From positions 1 to 64,000 of the forward strand of contig NZ_DRGM01000012.1 of the NCBI RefSeq assembly GCF_011050055.1: a DNA stretch of 64,000 nucleotides, read 5' to 3'. Below the pieces are notes generated by a model that was not told the origin of the DNA, searched no databases, and saw nothing but the letters and a program-made list of their open reading frames with translations. How positions within the stretch are numbered: the stretch's first letter is position 1; the number at the start of each line of letters is the position of its first letter. Source of the DNA: Pseudoalteromonas prydzensis (lineage in GTDB: Bacteria > Pseudomonadota > Gammaproteobacteria > Enterobacterales > Alteromonadaceae). This document shows positions 36,688-46,146 of this stretch, piece after piece. The position numbers were made by a program, and so were the translations under genes.

Positions 36688-38913
36688 GTGTTAAAAAAAA
36701 TTAAACGCCTCTCCTGCTTGCTTCCTTTGGTGGTAACAGCCATCACAGTGCAAGCACAGCCACTTACGTTAGAACGTATTTTTGATGATCCTAGTTTAGC
36801 GGGTAAAGCACCTGTGCAGCTTAAGTTTTCACCCGATGGTAGCCGTGTTACCTATTTGCAAGGTAAAAGCGATGATTACAACCGCTATGATTTATGGGAA
36901 TACAATTTAAAAGATAACAAAAATCGTATTTTAGTGGACTCGGCTAAACTATTTTCAGGCCCAGAAAATCTCTCAGATGAAGAAAAAGCGCGCCGCGAAC
37001 GGCAACGTATTTTTGGTAAAGGCATTTTAGAGTACAAGTGGTCTAAGGATGGCAAAGCGCTGTTATTCCCACTTAATGGCGACCTCTATTACTACCAACT
37101 AGCATCAGCAAAAAGCCGTAAACTAACGGACACAGAAGCGTTTGAAACAGATGCCCGTTTTTCACCAAAAGGGAATTTCGTCTCGTTTGTCCGTGAACAA
37201 AACTTGTATGTGCTAAACCTAAAATCGGGCAAAGAAACTCAACTGAGCAAAGATGGCGGTGGCGTAATCAAAAACGCTATGGCTGAATTTGTTGCGCAAG
37301 AAGAAATGGGCCGCATGACTGGTTACTGGTGGTCAGGTGATGAATCAAAAATCGCCTTCACCCGCATTGACGAAAGCCCAGTAGAAGAAGCGATCCGCAA
37401 CGAAATTTACGCCGAAGAAGTTAAACTATTCAACCAACGTTATCCATTTACTGGCACTAACAATGTTAAAATCCAGCTTGGCGTTGTGGCTATTAACGAC
37501 CAAAGTGTTGATTGGGTGGACCTTGGCAAAGACGACGATATTTACATCGCTCGTGCGAAATGGTTAGAAGACGATAAAACGCTTTCATACCAATGGCAAG
37601 ACCGCTCTCAGCACACCTTGGAATTGCGCTTTTATAACAGCGACACAAAAGAGCAAAAAGTTGCCTTAACTGAAACCAGCGATACTTGGATCAACCTGCA
37701 CTTTGACCTACAGTTTTTGAAAGACAAAAAACACTTTATTTGGGCCTCTGAGCGCAATGGCTTTAAGCATTTATACCTTTACCGTAGCAACGGTAAATTG
37801 GTACGCCAAATCACTAATGGTGACTGGGTGGTTGATAGTTTAAAGGGTATTGATGAGAAAAAAGGTATCGTCTATTTTGCCGGACGTAAAGATACCGCTC
37901 TTGAAAGCCACTTATACAGTGTGCCATTATTTAAAAAGGGCGACATTAAACGTATTACCGAGCAAGGCCAATACCACAATGTCGTCATTGCCAAAGACAG
38001 TAAAACCTTTATTGATAACAGCTCATCGGTAAATAAACCAGGATCGGCTGCACTTCGTAACATAAACGGCGAGTTTATTACTTGGCTTGAGGAAAACAAG
38101 CTAGATAAAACACACCCTCTTACACCTTATTTAGCTGACTTAGCTGAGCCAGAATACGGCACAATAAAAGCCGATGATGGCCAAGTGATGCATTACCGCT
38201 TATTTAAGCCCGCCACTATTAATGATGGTAAAAAGCACCCTGTACTGGTGAATGTTTATGGCGGCCCACATGCACAACGTGTAACGAACAGCTGGCGCAG
38301 TAAAAACTTATACTTCCAATATATGGCGCAACAAGGTTATGTGGTTTTCCAACTTGATAATCGCGGCTCATATAATCGCGGTAAAAAGTTCGAAGATGCC
38401 ATATACAAGCATTTAGGTGTGGTGGAAGTAGCCGACCAAATCAAGGGCGTGGAATTTTTACGTACTCTTGATTACGTTGACCCGCAGCGTATTGGTATTT
38501 ATGGCCACAGTTACGGCGGTTACATGGCATTAATGACCATGTTTAAAGCCGGTGATTACTTTCAAGCCGGTGTATCAGGTGCACCAGTGACTGATTGGGC
38601 ATTGTATGATACTCATTACACAGAGCGCTATTTAGGCCACCCTGAAACAAACGCTAAAGGTTACACCGACAGTGCAGTATTCCCATACGCAGATGGCTTA
38701 AAAGGGCCATTAATGATCTACCATGGTATGGCTGATGACAACGTACTATTCACGCATGCCACTAAGTTATTTAAGCAACTACAAGATAACGAAAAACAGT
38801 TTGAGATGATGACCTACCCAGGTTCAAAGCACAGCTTACGTGGTAAAAGTGTACAAACGCATTTACATCAAACAATTACCAGTTTCTTTAACCGCCATTT
38901 TGACGTTAAATAA
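36688..38913 (+). CDS. Secreted prolyl oligopeptidase family S9 (dipeptidyl-peptidase IV type)
   Basis: 741 residues starting at GTG with GAAGG 8 nt upstream, and a signal peptide (about 1-22). The N-terminal beta-propeller contains EFVAQEEMGRMTGYWWSGDESKIAFTRIDESPVEE, which includes the Glu pair that holds the substrate amino terminus in DPP IV. The C-terminal alpha/beta hydrolase domain has the nucleophile S608 in GHSYGGYMA, the Asp in GMADDNVLF and the His in GSKHSL. It releases Xaa-Pro dipeptides from peptides, presumably in the periplasm. Confidence 0.92.
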   Translation: MLKKIKRLSCLLPLVVTAITVQAQPLTLERIFDDPSLAGKAPVQLKFSPDGSRVTYLQGKSDDYNRYDLWEYNLKDNKNRILVDSAKLFSGPENLSDEEKARRERQRIFGKGILEYKWSKDGKALLFPLNGDLYYYQLASAKSRKLTDTEAFETDARFSPKGNFVSFVREQNLYVLNLKSGKETQLSKDGGGVIKNAMAEFVAQEEMGRMTGYWWSGDESKIAFTRIDESPVEEAIRNEIYAEEVKLFNQRYPFTGTNNVKIQLGVVAINDQSVDWVDLGKDDDIYIARAKWLEDDKTLSYQWQDRSQHTLELRFYNSDTKEQKVALTETSDTWINLHFDLQFLKDKKHFIWASERNGFKHLYLYRSNGKLVRQITNGDWVVDSLKGIDEKKGIVYFAGRKDTALESHLYSVPLFKKGDIKRITEQGQYHNVVIAKDSKTFIDNSSSVNKPGSAALRNINGEFITWLEENKLDKTHPLTPYLADLAEPEYGTIKADDGQVMHYRLFKPATINDGKKHPVLVNVYGGPHAQRVTNSWRSKNLYFQYMAQQGYVVFQLDNRGSYNRGKKFEDAIYKHLGVVEVADQIKGVEFLRTLDYVDPQRIGIYGHSYGGYMALMTMFKAGDYFQAGVSGAPVTDWALYDTHYTERYLGHPETNAKGYTDSAVFPYADGLKGPLMIYHGMADDNVLFTHATKLFKQLQDNEKQFEMMTYPGSKHSLRGKSVQTHLHQTITSFFNRHFDVK

Positions 38914-38941
38914 CATGCTTCAATTGTTTTATAATTAAACT

Positions 38942-38967
38942 AAAGGCTGATTGTGTGATCAGCCTTT
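38942..38967 (+). terminator. Rho-independent terminator after S9 peptidase
   Basis: Perfect 10-bp stem AAAGGCTGAT/ATCAGCCTTT with a 6-nt loop followed by T8. Confidence 0.93.
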
Positions 38968-39097
38968 TTTTTGCATTAATAAAAATTGCAGCGTTATTTA
39001 TTATCAATAATAACCGCTAATTACCTAGATTTTTATACCTTTTTAACTACGCTTAATGATATTCGCGAACAATGCGAGCACACACAAAGGATCTTCT

Positions 39098-40735
39098 ATG
39101 TCGTATCTACGCCGTTTTACAATTTTCCAGCGTTTAGCAATGCTGGTTAGTGTGGTGGTAATTGGCTTACTTTTCTTAAGTATTACCAGCCTTACGCAAC
39201 AATATAGTTCACTAAAAACAGAACAATATACTAAAACAAAAAACTTAGTGGAAGCAGCTCATAGCCTTATTAGCCATGCTTACTCTTTAGAACAGGCTGG
39301 CACATTAAACAAACAGCAAGCACAACAACATGCCTTAGATACCATTGCAGCCATGCGTTATGACGAAAGCAACTATTACTGGATCAACGACTATCAGCCA
39401 AATATGGTGATGCATCCAATTAAGCCAGACCTCAATGGTAAATCTTTAGCCAACAACAAAGATCCCGATGGCACTCTATTATTTATTGAAATGGTGAATA
39501 TAGTAAAACAACAAGGTAGCGGCTTCGTACCATATAAATGGCCAAAGCCAGGCAAAGACATGCCGGTAGATAAAATTGCCTTTGTGAAAGGTTTTACGCC
39601 TTGGCAATGGATCATTGGCTCAGGTGTATATTTAGATACGATTGATGAAACATTCTCTGAACTGCGAACCCTAATGATCATCAATGCCAGTGTTATTCTC
39701 TTACTGTTTATTAGTTTAAGTTACTTAATTGCACGTAGTATCTTACTGCCAACGCAACTTGCAGCCGATATGATGAAAGATATTTCACAGGGCGAAGGCG
39801 ATTTAACGCAAGTGTTAGATGAAAGCGGCAATGATGAAGTCTCTCGTTTGTCTCGGTATTTTAATTTATATACCACAAAAATTCGCGAATCACTTAAACA
39901 AGTCGCGACCAATGCTTACGATGTAAACCATCATGCGCAGACTGTTGATGATGCAAGTAAAACCAATCATTCTTTCATCGAGCTGCAAAATGACAGCTCA
40001 ACCCAAGTAGCTGCAGCAATGGAACAGATGACCCATCAAATACATGATGTAAGTCGTAATGCTGAGGCTGCCGAACATGCTGCTGTTGATGCAGCAAGTA
40101 ATGCCTCACAAGGCAAAGAAGTGGTGGCAAAAACAATTAAAGCCATTGAAACCCTATCACACAATATTGAAACAGTGAGTCAAGTGACTGCCGATTTAGC
40201 CAACGAAAGTAATAATATTGGCTCAGTGCTTGATGTAATTAGAGGAATCGCTGAACAAACCAATTTACTCGCGCTCAATGCTGCAATTGAGGCGGCACGC
40301 GCTGGTGAACAAGGCCGTGGCTTTGCCGTTGTTGCCGATGAAGTACGCACGCTAGCTAGTCGCACGGGGAAAAGTACCGACGAAATTCAAGCCATGATAG
40401 CCAAACTACAAAAAGGCGCGCAGGCGGCGGTTGAAGCTGTCACGGCGAGCCAACAACTATCAAGTAGCACCGTAGAGCAAGCTGGCACTGCCAATAACTC
40501 GTTAACTGAAATTGAGCGACTGGTCTCTGTGATCACCGATATGAACGGCCAAATTGCCCGCGCAACCGAGCAACAATCAAGTGCCGCTGACGAAGTGAAT
40601 TTACGTATTAATGAATTATCGCAATCAACGGAGCATTCATTAGCGAATACAGCACAACTTTCTAGTGCCAGTGATAATTTAAAACATAGCAGCCAAGAAC
40701 TAAGCGATGTTGTGAGTCGCTTTAAGCTAGATTAA
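39098..40735 (+). CDS. Methyl-accepting chemotaxis protein with single Cache domain
   Basis: 545 residues from ATG 39098 (AAAGGA 8 nt upstream). A membrane helix (about 12-32) and a periplasmic sCache domain (about 35-185, with [23 protein letters not shown]) come first. A second helix (about 195-217), HAMP and the signalling domain follow. The signalling tip reads [32 protein letters not shown]. It lacks a C-terminal CheR-binding pentapeptide. sCache receptors commonly bind small organic acids; the ligand here is unknown. It feeds the polar flagellum whose stator is encoded by pomAB. Confidence 0.93.
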   Translation: MSYLRRFTIFQRLAMLVSVVVIGLLFLSITSLTQQYSSLKTEQYTKTKNLVEAAHSLISHAYSLEQAGTLNKQQAQQHALDTIAAMRYDESNYYWINDYQPNMVMHPIKPDLNGKSLANNKDPDGTLLFIEMVNIVKQQGSGFVPYKWPKPGKDMPVDKIAFVKGFTPWQWIIGSGVYLDTIDETFSELRTLMIINASVILLLFISLSYLIARSILLPTQLAADMMKDISQGEGDLTQVLDESGNDEVSRLSRYFNLYTTKIRESLKQVATNAYDVNHHAQTVDDASKTNHSFIELQNDSSTQVAAAMEQMTHQIHDVSRNAEAAEHAAVDAASNASQGKEVVAKTIKAIETLSHNIETVSQVTADLANESNNIGSVLDVIRGIAEQTNLLALNAAIEAARAGEQGRGFAVVADEVRTLASRTGKSTDEIQAMIAKLQKGAQAAVEAVTASQQLSSSTVEQAGTANNSLTEIERLVSVITDMNGQIARATEQQSSAADEVNLRINELSQSTEHSLANTAQLSSASDNLKHSSQELSDVVSRFKLD

Positions 40736-40758
40736 TTAACTTACAATGCAGTCGTAAC

Positions 40759-40789
40759 AAAGCCCCGTCATGTTCAATGGCGGGGCTTT
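40759..40789. terminator. Bidirectional terminator between chemoreceptor and aminopeptidase
   Basis: 13-bp stem AAAGCCCCGTCAT/ATGGCGGGGCTTT with one G-T pair, 5-nt loop and T4, between convergent genes. Confidence 0.88.
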
Positions 40790-40802
40790 TGCTTATTAAA
40801 TA

Positions 40803-42326
40803 TTATAAGCAGTAACGCGCAAATAGGCTGCTTAAACCAGCTGCAGTAGGTTTGCCATGTTGCCAATCGCCACCTTCAACACCACTACCGGCAATATCCA
40901 TATGCACATAGGGAATTGGCTGGGCAGAGTCAGTGCCATGTTTATCTAGGCCACCCACAATCGCTAAAAACGCCATTGGGAACTGGTGTCCGCGCGCAGT
41001 GACAGCCGATGCCGCGTTGTTACTTGATAGCACATCATCCGCTAGAGTGCGCGGTTTAATAAAGTCATAGTCTTCGCGGCGACTGCGAGAAACTTCTGCG
41101 CCATCTGCCCATAAATCGCCACAATCAGCCAATTTACGAGAGATATTCGCAGCACGTGCAGGGCCGTTTTCAACATACGCACTGTATGGTCCCATAGCAC
41201 GGGCAGCATGACCGGTTAGTGTCGCAACAGTAAAGAGCTCTGGGTTCACTTGCGTTTTAGCAAGCTCTTTCATTTCGCTTAGTAAATCCCCCATCGCTAA
41301 GCGACCTTCCGCATCGGTGTTACCAATACGTACTCGAACACCTTCACGGCTAGTGATAATTTCATCTGGCACAAAACAATCAGAGCCAATCGAGTTACGT
41401 ACCACCGCTAAAAAAGCCATTACTTTTACGCCTTGTGGCGCAAAATCAGCAACTGATTTCATAAACCCAGCAACAGAAGCAGCACCACCTTTATCACGGC
41501 TCATGCCCGCCATAAAGCCGCCTACTTTTAAGTCCGCGCCGCCGGTGTCATACACTAAGCCTTTACCAACAAACATTAAAGTACGAGTTACTTCACCTTC
41601 TGGCACATACTCAAGTTTTACAACACGCGGGTGATGACGCTCAACCGCATATGAAGCGCGAGCTACCGTGCTCATCATTGGGTACTCTTTATCAATAGTG
41701 GCGATATCTGCAATCACTTCAACACTGACTTTAGAGCCTTTAAATAAATCTACGCAGTAATCTGCAAAGCGCGGTGGCGCCATACGCTCAGGTTCAGTGC
41801 CACATAAATCACGCGCCGCGTATTGCCCAGCGGCAATCGCATTAACCGCTTTAATAGTCTGCTCATTGGCACCAAATAACGCAATTTGGGTGATTGGCTC
41901 GATACTTTCACCATGATGCTCACGCGCTTCTAGCGGCTGCCAAAGAGCTTGGCATGCACCTAAATAGGCAACTTCTAAGGCATACTGATAACGGCTGTCT
42001 TGGCTTGCTTGTGGTAAGTAAATAGCAGGTTTGGTACTACCCGATGCTTTCGCCTCAATTATCGCCAGTTTAGCGGCATCAAAATAACGACGGACATCGT
42101 CATAATCACGATTTAACGGACCTGTCGGCGCTAAAATTACGCGTTTTGAGTCAACCACGAGGAACGTTACTTGTTTACCGATACGTGCATCAACCGCCAT
42201 TTGCGCTTTAATCGCTAGGCTTAGATTCGGATCGTCTAATTGTGAAAAATTATCGGCAATAATAATAAGCGCGTCATGTTTTGCGTTATCTAATTGCGGG
42301 GCTGCAACTGCGTGAGGATATGCCAT
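40803..42326 (-). CDS. M17-family leucyl aminopeptidase-like protein
   Basis: 507 residues from ATG 42326. The longer reading lacks a ribosome site and crosses a hairpin. The C-terminal catalytic domain keeps the two-metal ligands of PepA: KGLVYDTGGADLK (Lys, Asp, catalytic Lys), MSRDKGGAA (Asp) and NTDAEGRLAMGDLL (Asp, Glu and the bicarbonate-site Arg). The N-terminal domain is divergent. It probably removes N-terminal residues in the cytoplasm. The ribosome site AGGA lies within an 8-bp stem, so translation may be structure-controlled. Confidence 0.85.
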   Translation of the reverse strand: MAYPHAVAAPQLDNAKHDALIIIADNFSQLDDPNLSLAIKAQMAVDARIGKQVTFLVVDSKRVILAPTGPLNRDYDDVRRYFDAAKLAIIEAKASGSTKPAIYLPQASQDSRYQYALEVAYLGACQALWQPLEAREHHGESIEPITQIALFGANEQTIKAVNAIAAGQYAARDLCGTEPERMAPPRFADYCVDLFKGSKVSVEVIADIATIDKEYPMMSTVARASYAVERHHPRVVKLEYVPEGEVTRTLMFVGKGLVYDTGGADLKVGGFMAGMSRDKGGAASVAGFMKSVADFAPQGVKVMAFLAVVRNSIGSDCFVPDEIITSREGVRVRIGNTDAEGRLAMGDLLSEMKELAKTQVNPELFTVATLTGHAARAMGPYSAYVENGPARAANISRKLADCGDLWADGAEVSRSRREDYDFIKPRTLADDVLSSNNAASAVTARGHQFPMAFLAIVGGLDKHGTDSAQPIPYVHMDIAGSGVEGGDWQHGKPTAAGLSSLFARYCL

Positions 42327-42329
42327 AAA

Positions 42330-42360
42330 AAGGTCCTGTTGTCGAAAAACTGAGGACCTT
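42330..42360 (-). promoter_or_regulatory. Leader hairpin covering the aminopeptidase ribosome site
   Basis: Minus strand AAGGTCCT, 15-nt loop, AGGACCTT, then TTT and ATG. The downstream arm contains AGGA, the only Shine-Dalgarno candidate. The hairpin plus T-run also resembles a weak terminator. Either translation or transcription control is possible. Confidence 0.5.
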
Positions 42361-42383
42361 ATTATCATTGATTTAACTAGCTA

Positions 42384-42422
42384 TTGCCAGCAAAGCACGA
42401 CAAGCTTATGTGCCGCTGGCAA
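42384..42422 (-). terminator. Hairpin after cstA-type gene (possible terminator)
   Basis: 8-bp stem TTGCCAGC/GCTGGCAA extended by an inner GCAC/GTGC pair. It lies 29 bp past the stop of the CstA-type gene. There is no T-run, so intrinsic termination is uncertain. Confidence 0.4.
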
Positions 42423-42450
42423 CTTGCAGTTACAGTGTAAAATAAATCAG

Positions 42451-44133
42451 TTACTCACTGCTTACGGGTTTATTCTCTGCGCGATGTTTAGCGATCACAG
42501 ACCAGGCTTCAAGCATCACCAACACACTGATGATTAAGACAATGATATCCAATGTCACTAATAACCAGTTACCTTGTTGGTAATACTCGCCAAGCTTGAT
42601 CACCCCAGCAAAAAACGCCATCACTAGCACAAAACTCATCGGAATAAGCGTGTACTTAGCTGGGCGATTTGCTTTGATCAACATCACCGAAATAACTAAC
42701 AACGTCAGGCTCGCTAAAATCTGATTCGTTGAGCCAAACAACGGCCAAATGATCATGCCACCACTGCCATCAGCGCCACCAGCACCAAAGGCCAATAATA
42801 AACAACTTAGCACTGCAATCAATGTGGCTATTACGCCATTTTTTATCACTTTAATATTATAAATATCACCCCACTCTTGAATGATATAACGCTGCAAGCG
42901 CACTCCAGAGTCCATCGTCGTACCAGCAAATAGCACCACCATAACGGCAAGCAATGTCGATGCAATTTCGTTTGAAATACCCCAACCAGTTTCAATTAGG
43001 TTGGCACCGCCATTAACAAAAGCACCGACGCTACCGGCCCCTAAATGGCTATATATTTCATGCCATTCTTCTGGCGATACAGCAAGCGCCACACCACTTA
43101 CAGCAACCAAAGTGATCAGGGCTAACATGCCCTCGCCCACAGCACCGAGGTAGCCAACAAAACGGCCATCGGTTTCTTTATTAAGCTGCTTAGAGCTAGT
43201 ACCCGATGACACAATACCGTGAAAGCCCGACACCGCGCCACAGGCTATGGTGACAAATAGTAAAGGAATAATACTCGGGGTATCTATCGCAGTTTGCGTG
43301 TTAAAAGCTGGAGCAGTGATATCAGGCATAGAAACAAAAACTGCGCCATATAACAGCACTAAACCTACCAATAATTGCATACCATTGATGAAATCACGCG
43401 GTTGTAACAACATCCAAACCGGTAACAATGACGCGATAGCTGCATATATAAATAAAATAATGATCCAGTTAGCATTGGCGCTTAAACCAAATAGCTCGTC
43501 AGGGAGAGTAATAGGCATGCTGCTGCCTAAATAGATGGTGTAATATAAAATCCCCACGCCGATAAAGCACAGCGGAATAAGAGAGATTTTTTTACGCAAC
43601 AATTGACCAATCACGAGCGCTACCACAATTGCAGCCCAAGCTGGGAAAACCGCATTTGGGCTACTGATAAATGATTTTGCTATCACCACCCCAAACACCG
43701 CATTAACCATTAATAACACCAGAAAAACCACAATCATAAATAACGCGCGGGTACGCTTACCAATCACGGTTTCTGAGAGCGCGCCCATGGATTTGCCTTT
43801 ATTACGCGCACTGGCCCAAAGCGCGCCCATATCGTGCACACCGGCAAAAAATATAGTACCTAATACGACCCACAATACGGCTGGCACCCAGCCCCAGTAA
43901 ACAGCAATCGCAGGGCCAACAATTGGCGCAGCACCTGCGACAGAGGTAAAATGATGCCCCCAAAGCACCACTTTATTGGTAGGTACAAAATCTTTACCAT
44001 CTTCGAGTTCATGCGCTGGGGTGACAAAACTGTCATCCATTTTGAAAATCTTTTCGGCGATAAATTTAGAATAAACAAACCAACCAAAAAGCATTCCAAC
44101 CATACCTAGCAGTACAATTACAACTGATTGCAT
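42451..44133 (-). CDS. CstA-family carbon starvation / peptide-pyruvate transporter
   Basis: 560 residues from ATG 44133 (AAGGAGAGC 3 nt upstream; an upstream start would ignore it). It has about 14-16 membrane helices. Family motifs: KVVLWGHHFTSVAGAAPIVGPAIAVYWGW at the N-terminus, GVHDMGALWASARNKGKSMG, and ACGAVSGFHGIVSSGTSSKQL in the centre. It is shorter than E. coli CstA (701) but has the same core. CstA and BtsT import peptides or pyruvate; which one applies here is unknown. Confidence 0.88.
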   Translation of the reverse strand: MQSVVIVLLGMVGMLFGWFVYSKFIAEKIFKMDDSFVTPAHELEDGKDFVPTNKVVLWGHHFTSVAGAAPIVGPAIAVYWGWVPAVLWVVLGTIFFAGVHDMGALWASARNKGKSMGALSETVIGKRTRALFMIVVFLVLLMVNAVFGVVIAKSFISSPNAVFPAWAAIVVALVIGQLLRKKISLIPLCFIGVGILYYTIYLGSSMPITLPDELFGLSANANWIIILFIYAAIASLLPVWMLLQPRDFINGMQLLVGLVLLYGAVFVSMPDITAPAFNTQTAIDTPSIIPLLFVTIACGAVSGFHGIVSSGTSSKQLNKETDGRFVGYLGAVGEGMLALITLVAVSGVALAVSPEEWHEIYSHLGAGSVGAFVNGGANLIETGWGISNEIASTLLAVMVVLFAGTTMDSGVRLQRYIIQEWGDIYNIKVIKNGVIATLIAVLSCLLLAFGAGGADGSGGMIIWPLFGSTNQILASLTLLVISVMLIKANRPAKYTLIPMSFVLVMAFFAGVIKLGEYYQQGNWLLVTLDIIVLIISVLVMLEAWSVIAKHRAENKPVSSE

Positions 44134-44220
44134 AGCGCTCTCCTTATAGTTATAGTTATATAAATGTGTGTTGTTCACTTTCTACACTAGCAAGACTTGA
44201 GTAAAAAACACTCTAAACCT

Positions 44221-45273
44221 TTAGTCTAATATACTTAACTGAAGATGCTGTTGCGGCTCGTTTTTTACGCCAATCCCGATGCCAAGTAATCGTACCGGTT
44301 GCTGTTGACCACGTTGATACGCTTTGCTTAGTAGTTCAGTAAATATAGCTGTGTCAATTTGATGATAGGACTGATCTGCCGATGTCACCACAAAATTAGC
44401 AAATTTTACTTTCACACTGAGTTTATTGATGCGTTGTTGTAATTGCTGTTTTGCTAATCGTCGAGTAAGTTCTTCTAACAAAATGGGCAATTGTTCTAGG
44501 CATTCTTGTAAGCTGGTTTTATTGTATTCGTAGGTATGTTCTACACTCAGAGATTTACGCACCCGCTCTGTAGACACTTTACCAATATGTAAGCCCGCAC
44601 ATTTTTGATACAGCGACACGCCAAAGTTACCAACATGCTGCTGCATCCAGTTAACACCTTTTTCGCACACATCGGCACCTGTGTATAAGCCCTTTAAATT
44701 AAGCTTTTCCAAAGTGACCTTACCCACACCGGGTATTTTGCCTAGAGGTAATTGCGCCAAAAACTCATCAACTAGTTCTGGTAACACTACAAACTGGCCG
44801 TTTGGTTTATTTTCGTCACTGGCGATTTTGGCAATAAACTTTATTGGTGCCACACCTGCTGATGCGGTTAAGCCAGTAGCGGCAAAAATATCAGCACGGA
44901 TTTGCTGCGCCATTAATGTCGCACTGCCTTTACACGCTGTGCTGTCGGTGACATCAAGGTAGGCTTCATCTAAGGAAAGGGGTTCGATTAAATCGGTATA
45001 ACGCTGAAAAATAGCGCGAATTTGTAGAGAGATTGCTTTGTATACCTGCATGCGGCCAGGTACAATCACTAAATCAGGGCAGCGTTGTTTAGCATGATAG
45101 TTGGACATAGCCGAGCGCACACCGTATTCACGAGCAATATAATTGGCCGTCGACAGTACGCCTCTTCTACTATTACCACCAATAGCCAACGGCACATTAG
45201 CTAAAGCTGGATTGTCGCGCATTTCTACCGCGGCATAAAAGCAATCCATGTCGATATGAATAAACTTTTTCAT
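44221..45273 (-). CDS. dinB: DNA polymerase IV
   Basis: 350 residues from ATG 45273; a TTG 12 bp earlier is the alternative. Y-family signatures: FIHIDMDCFYAAVEMRD (first Mg2+ Asp), PLSLDEAYLDVT (Asp-Glu), SAGVAPIKFIAKIASDENKPNGQ and the C-terminal little-finger domain. The protein performs translesion synthesis during SOS. A LexA box 16 bp upstream of the ATG supports SOS control. It is preceded by a separate small membrane-protein gene on the same strand. Confidence 0.95.
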   Translation of the reverse strand: MKKFIHIDMDCFYAAVEMRDNPALANVPLAIGGNSRRGVLSTANYIAREYGVRSAMSNYHAKQRCPDLVIVPGRMQVYKAISLQIRAIFQRYTDLIEPLSLDEAYLDVTDSTACKGSATLMAQQIRADIFAATGLTASAGVAPIKFIAKIASDENKPNGQFVVLPELVDEFLAQLPLGKIPGVGKVTLEKLNLKGLYTGADVCEKGVNWMQQHVGNFGVSLYQKCAGLHIGKVSTERVRKSLSVEHTYEYNKTSLQECLEQLPILLEELTRRLAKQQLQQRINKLSVKVKFANFVVTSADQSYHQIDTAIFTELLSKAYQRGQQQPVRLLGIGIGVKNEPQQHLQLSILD

Positions 45274-45289
45274 TCCCAAAACCAAACAA

Positions 45290-45305
45290 CTGTATATATG
45301 AACAG
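45290..45305 (-). promoter_or_regulatory. LexA (SOS) box of dinB
   Basis: CTGTATATATGAACAG, matching the consensus CTGTATATATATACAG at 14 of 16 positions with both CTG and CAG ends exact. It is placed just before the dinB start. Confidence 0.88.
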
Positions 45306-45340
45306 TTATTATTAATTAACTTTACCCTATAAGCAAGTTA

Positions 45341-45544
45341 TCAGCTGGGGGATTCTTCTTCTAGGTTTTTCTTGCGTGTAAATAATCTATGCCCAAACAA
45401 CCAAAAAGCACCTTCGAATACAAAGCCAAGGATCACTAATGCTATAGCACCTGATGCGTTGCCCATTGCATAACACAAAAATGCTAAACCCAGCAGGCCA
45501 AGCAGGGCCAACCATTTGGTAATTTTTGCTGCAACTAAGTTCAT
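45341..45544 (-). CDS. Small two-helix membrane protein, function unknown
   Basis: 67 residues with two hydrophobic segments (about 9-27 and 32-50) and a charged C-terminus (TRKKNLEEESPS). GGAG lies 7 nt before the ATG. I do not recognise a family. It is followed by dinB after the LexA box. An unusually long perfect inverted repeat (45558-45634) is directly upstream of its ribosome site, so expression may be controlled by RNA structure. Confidence 0.65.
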   Translation of the reverse strand: MNLVAAKITKWLALLGLLGLAFLCYAMGNASGAIALVILGFVFEGAFWLFGHRLFTRKKNLEEESPS

Positions 45545-45557
45545 AATTTGCTCCTTT

Positions 45558-45634
45558 AAATCATCAAAACACCAAACTGAAAGTTATCATTTACGTAAGC
45601 GTGAACTACTAAAGCTAGCATGTTTTGATGATTT
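45558..45634. repeat. 14-bp inverted repeat with 49-nt spacer upstream of small membrane protein
   Basis: AAATCATCAAAACA (45558-45571) and its exact complement TGTTTTGATGATTT (45621-45634). The spacer contains the palindrome TTACGTAA. It abuts the ribosome site of the 67-residue protein on the minus strand. It could be a leader hairpin, a paired operator or a tiny repeat element. Confidence 0.6.
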
Positions 45635-45704
45635 TTCTAATTTTCTTGAGCTAAAAGCAGCATATTGCTAACCTGAGTATTCATTACAGTAATCGAGTTT
45701 GTTT

Positions 45705-46133
45705 ATGCAATCGTTTATAGAACAACACCCTATTCACACCAAAATTAATGTTGCTTGGGGTGAAATGGATGCCTTACAGCACGTTAATAATGTCGTTTAT
45801 TTCCGTTATTTTGAAACTGCCCGAATTGATTTTTTTAATCAAATTAATTTGCTCGAAGACTTACAAAAAACAGGGGTAGGACCGGTGATCAGCGAAAATA
45901 ACGCCCGTTATAAGCGCCCAGTTACGTTTCCAGATACTGTGCTTGTAGGAGTAACAATCAGTGACATTCAAGTTGATCGCTTTATGATGCATTACAAGGT
46001 GTTTAGCCAAGCACAAAACGCGTTGACGACTATTGGCTCATCACAAGTGGTGATGTTCAACTTTAAAACAGGCAACAAAGCTAATTTAAGTGAACCTCTT
46101 TTAGCGGCTCTTAAAACCTACTCGCAAGATTAA
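45705..46133 (+). CDS. Acyl-CoA thioesterase, 4HBT/YbgC-type hotdog protein
   Basis: 142 residues from ATG 45705; the TTG 6 bp earlier is less likely. Hotdog-fold motif WGEMDALQHVNNVVYFRYFETARIDFF includes the catalytic Asp/His region of 4-hydroxybenzoyl-CoA thioesterase-like enzymes. The physiological acyl-CoA is unknown. It is followed 13 bp later by the aldo-keto reductase gene with its own AAGGA site, so the two are probably co-transcribed. Confidence 0.87.
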   Translation: MQSFIEQHPIHTKINVAWGEMDALQHVNNVVYFRYFETARIDFFNQINLLEDLQKTGVGPVISENNARYKRPVTFPDTVLVGVTISDIQVDRFMMHYKVFSQAQNALTTIGSSQVVMFNFKTGNKANLSEPLLAALKTYSQD

Positions 46134-46146
46134 ATAAGGAATCATT

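Noticed and set aside
40803..42326. Inactive or degenerate M17 protease
   Set aside because: The metal and catalytic residues (Lys, Asp, Asp, Asp-Glu) are all present in the C-terminal domain; only the N-terminal domain is divergent.
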